From positions 124,001 through 188,000 of the forward strand of contig NZ_JASZYT010000008.1 of NCBI RefSeq assembly GCF_030316765.1: DNA of 64,000 bases, read 5' to 3'. Both the position numbers and the translations under genes were made by a program. Positions 62,039 to 64,000 of this stretch are shown in pieces. The stretch's first letter is position 1, and each line of letters begins with the position of its first letter. The notes beneath the pieces are model-generated. The model saw only the letters and a program-made list of their open reading frames with translations, ran no database searches and was not told where the DNA came from. This DNA is from Variovorax saccharolyticus. Lineage in GTDB: Bacteria; Pseudomonadota; Gammaproteobacteria; Burkholderiales; Burkholderiaceae_C.

Positions 62039-62920
62039 ATGAGCTCAACCACCCACGGCAGCACGCCTTACTACTTCGTGCCCGGGCCATCGGCCTACCC
62101 GGTCATGGCCGCGATCGGCCTGCTCTTCGTGATCCTGGGTGCGGCCCAGTGGATCAATGGCCACCAGTGGGGCGCCTGGTCGCTGCTGGCCGGCATGATC
62201 GTCTGGCTCGGGACGCTCTACGTCTGGTTCAGCGCCTCGATCCGCGAAAGCGAAGGCGGGCTCTACGGCCACAAGGTCGACCTCTCGTTCCGCTGGAGCA
62301 TGAGCTGGTTCATCTTCTCCGAAGTGATGTTCTTCGGCGCCTTCTTCACCGCGCTGTGGTGGGCCCGCACCCATGCGCTGCCCTCGCTCGGCAGCCTCGA
62401 CAACGCGCTGCTGTGGCCCGACTTCAAGGCCGTCTGGCCGACCGCGGCCATCGGCGCGACCGGTTCGCCGGCCGGCATCGTCGAGCCCTTCCAGACCGTC
62501 GGCCCGTTCTGGCTGCCGACCATCAACACCGCGCTGCTGCTGAGCTCGGGCGTCACGCTGACGATCGCCCACCACGCGCTGCGCGCCGGCCATCGCCAGC
62601 AGAGCGTGCGCTTCATGTGGCTGACCGTGCTGCTCGGCTTCATCTTCCTGTGCGTCCAGGGCTACGAATACCACCACCTGTACACCGAGCTGAACCTCAA
62701 GCTGAGCTCGGGCGCCTACGGCTCGACCTTCTTCATGCTGACCGGCTTCCACGGCCTGCACGTGTTCATCGGCATGCTGATGCTGTTCTTCATCACGCTG
62801 CGTCTGCGCCGGGGCCATTTCACGCCCGAGCGTCATTTCGGCTTCGAGGGCGCGGCCTGGTACTGGCACTTCGTCGACGTCGTGTGGCTCGGCCTGTACT
62901 TCCTGGTCTATTGGCTTTGA
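62039..62920 (+). CDS. coxC: Cytochrome c oxidase subunit III
   Basis: 293 residues with seven predicted TM helices (for example MAAIGLLFVILGAAQWI, WSMSWFIFSEVMFFGAFFTALWWA, LMLTGFHGLHVFIGMLMLFFITLRL and AWYWHFVDVVWLGLYFLVYWL at the end). The extra ~25 residues (LPSLGSLDNALLWPDFKAVW) between helices 3 and 4 are usual for this order. It completes the aa3 core. A bidirectional terminator follows, ending the cox transcript. Confidence 0.96.
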   Translation: MSSTTHGSTPYYFVPGPSAYPVMAAIGLLFVILGAAQWINGHQWGAWSLLAGMIVWLGTLYVWFSASIRESEGGLYGHKVDLSFRWSMSWFIFSEVMFFGAFFTALWWARTHALPSLGSLDNALLWPDFKAVWPTAAIGATGSPAGIVEPFQTVGPFWLPTINTALLLSSGVTLTIAHHALRAGHRQQSVRFMWLTVLLGFIFLCVQGYEYHHLYTELNLKLSSGAYGSTFFMLTGFHGLHVFIGMLMLFFITLRLRRGHFTPERHFGFEGAAWYWHFVDVVWLGLYFLVYWL

Positions 62921-62939
62921 AGATCGGCGACGGCACAAC

Positions 62940-62965
62940 AAAAAAGCGCCGCAAGGCGCTTTTTT
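62940..62965. terminator. Bidirectional terminator after coxC
   Basis: AAAAAAGCGCC (62940-62950), loop GCAA, GGCGCTTTTTT (62955-62965): a perfect 11-bp stem with A-run and T-run flanks. It lies between coxC and the convergent twin-transmembrane gene. Confidence 0.93.
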
Positions 62966-62991
62966 CATGGTTCTCGTGGAACGAGCACCAT

Positions 62992-63213
62992 CTACTTGCC
63001 GACCGGGAGCCCTCCCGGCTGGATGTAGCCGAGCTTCCACGCCACGAGGACGCAGAGGAACAAAATCACCGAAAGCCCGATCCGAACCGTGAGCGCGCGA
63101 ACCATGCCGCCGCTCTTGGCGCGGCCGTCGCGCCCATCCTTCAGCATGAAGAACAGCGCCACAGCGAGACTCGCCAGGATGCCCAGGAAGGCGAGGGCGA
63201 CAAGGTATTTCAT
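62992..63213 (-). CDS. Twin transmembrane protein (DUF2909-like)
   Basis: 73 residues with two TM helices: KYLVALAFLGILASLAVALFFML (about 2-24) and LTVRIGLSVILFLCVLVAWKL (about 43-63), joined by a basic loop (KDGRDGRAKSGG). The ATG at 63213 gives the family-typical MKYLVALAF opening. A small gene of this type lies inside cox clusters on the opposite strand in many Burkholderiales. It is divergent from SURF1 and may aid oxidase assembly. Confidence 0.82.
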   Translation of the reverse strand: MKYLVALAFLGILASLAVALFFMLKDGRDGRAKSGGMVRALTVRIGLSVILFLCVLVAWKLGYIQPGGLPVGK

Positions 63214-63249
63214 GACCCCCATTATCGGCCGCCAGAGCCACCTCCTGCC

Positions 63250-64000
63250 TTGAGCGCCGACCCCTCCGAGGCGACCCGTCCCCACCGCCGCGCCGGCCGC
63301 TTCTGGCTCGTCACGGCGGTCGCCCTGCTCACGCTCGCGGCCACGGTCTCACTGGGTCGCTGGCAGTTGTCGCGCGCGGCGCAGAAAGAAGCGCTGCAGG
63401 CCGAAATCGACGCCCGCAAGAGCCTGCCGCCACTCGACCAGGAGGCCTTCCTGGCGCTCGGGGATGCCGCCACCGCCATGCACCGGCCGGTCCGGCTGCA
63501 CGGTCTGTGGCTGGCGCCGCACACGGTCTACCTGGACAACCGGCAGATGCATGGCGTGCCCGGCTTCTACGTGCTGACGCCCTTCGCCCTCGAAGGCACC
63601 GAGCAGACCGTGCTGATCCAGCGCGGCTGGATCCAGCGCAACTTCACGGATCGCACCAAGCTCGAGGCCATCGAGACCCCGAGCGGGCTCGTGGAGGTCA
63701 CGGCGCGGATCGCCCCGCCGCCGGCCCATCTGCTCGAACTGGGCAAGGCCGAACCCGCGGCTCCGGCTGCGTCGGCCGCCGCCGCGTCGGCCACTCCCGC
63801 TGCGACCGCCGCCGCACCGACCGGCGCAGCACCGACCGCCGCCGCCACGCCAGATGCCGTGGGGTCTTCGCGCATCCGGCAGAATCTCGGTCTCGAAGCC
63901 TTCCGCGCCGAAACCGGTCTGCCCTTGCGGATCGACGTCTCCCTGCAGCAGACCGGGCCGGCTTCCGAGGGCCTGCAGCGCGAGTGGCCGGCTCCCGCGC
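63250..64000 (+). CDS. SURF1 family cytochrome oxidase biogenesis protein (3' end outside window)
   Basis: About 250 residues visible. The first TM (FWLVTAVALLTLAATVSLG, about 18-36) is followed by GRWQLSRAAQKEALQAEIDA, LDNRQMHGVPGFYVLTPFAL and VLIQRGWIQRNFTDRTKL, the conserved SURF1 segments for heme a delivery to CoxA. Residues about 160-205 are an Ala/Pro/Thr-rich stretch not usual for the family, just before the region that resumes with SSRIRQNLGLEAFRAETGLPL. The start is uncertain: TTG at 63250 is the best placed, with no strong ribosome site. Confidence 0.88.
   Translation, partial: MSADPSEATRPHRRAGRFWLVTAVALLTLAATVSLGRWQLSRAAQKEALQAEIDARKSLPPLDQEAFLALGDAATAMHRPVRLHGLWLAPHTVYLDNRQMHGVPGFYVLTPFALEGTEQTVLIQRGWIQRNFTDRTKLEAIETPSGLVEVTARIAPPPAHLLELGKAEPAAPAASAAAASATPAATAAAPTGAAPTAAATPDAVGSSRIRQNLGLEAFRAETGLPLRIDVSLQQTGPASEGLQREWPAPA

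Overview
The window is about 68-70% GC, densely coded and almost free of mobile DNA. Gene content and order point to a betaproteobacterium of the Burkholderiales, most likely Comamonadaceae near Variovorax. This placement is an inference from these clusters: pilGHIJ-chpA; yqgE-ruvX-pyrR-pyrB-pyrC'-plsC; a coxBA / small assembly protein / ctaG / DUF2970 / coxC block; and GC-rich intergenic hairpin repeats. No search was run.

Layout. 1-9606: the end of a Pil-Chp twitching chemosensory operon (pilG, pilH, pilI, pilJ, hybrid kinase chpA). 9704-10374: a VapBC-type toxin-antitoxin pair with its own palindromic promoter/operator. 10461-16483: photolyase, then divergently the tightly overlapped yqgE-ruvX-pyrR-pyrB-pyrC'-plsC operon; the dihydroorotase-like protein has lost its metal ligands. 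16564-18331: a 25-residue membrane peptide, a NadM-Nudix bifunctional protein, a small secreted protein and tRNA-Arg(CCU). 18387-24344: tamA-tamB envelope assembly genes. 24402-28336: a 2OG-Fe(II) oxygenase and a MoxR / membrane protein / GNAT / VWA operon. 28467-34344: cytochrome c4, DUF1841, a methyltransferase, orphan LivK-type and TAXI-type binding proteins, and a CsgG-like lipoprotein.

34385-51463 is a catabolic island for plant and lignin-derived aromatics. An IclR regulator faces pcaI-pcaJ-pcaF (last steps of the beta-ketoadipate pathway) across a three-site operator; an SDR and a Bug-type binding protein follow. After an ornithine-cyclodeaminase-like gene, a TauE exporter and a small protein comes a seven-gene minus-strand operon: enoyl-CoA hydratase, feruloyl-CoA synthase-like ligase, SDR dehydrogenase, Bug-type receptor, tannase/feruloyl esterase lipoprotein, acyl-CoA dehydrogenase, MarR regulator. 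An amidohydrolase is transcribed divergently. Together these encode ester cleavage, uptake, CoA activation, hydration, oxidation and hydrolytic side-chain removal of hydroxycinnamates. This resembles the beta-oxidative CouLMNO-type route of Rhodococcus rather than the better known retro-aldol (vanillin) route. The aromatic acid released could, after ring cleavage encoded elsewhere, feed the pcaIJF genes nearby. This cluster is the most interesting system in the window.

51480-57480: a KefC-type K+/H+ antiporter with its KefF/G-like flavoprotein, a lone ParA-like ATPase, a MaoC dehydratase, trmL, comF and a BioC-like methyltransferase with a degenerate SAM motif. 57604-64000: the aa3-type cytochrome c oxidase cluster (DUF2244, coxB with fused cytochrome c, coxA, small assembly protein, ctaG, DUF2970, coxC), a convergent twin-transmembrane protein and the start of SURF1, which is cut by the window end. 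No intergenic stretch exceeds 300 bp.
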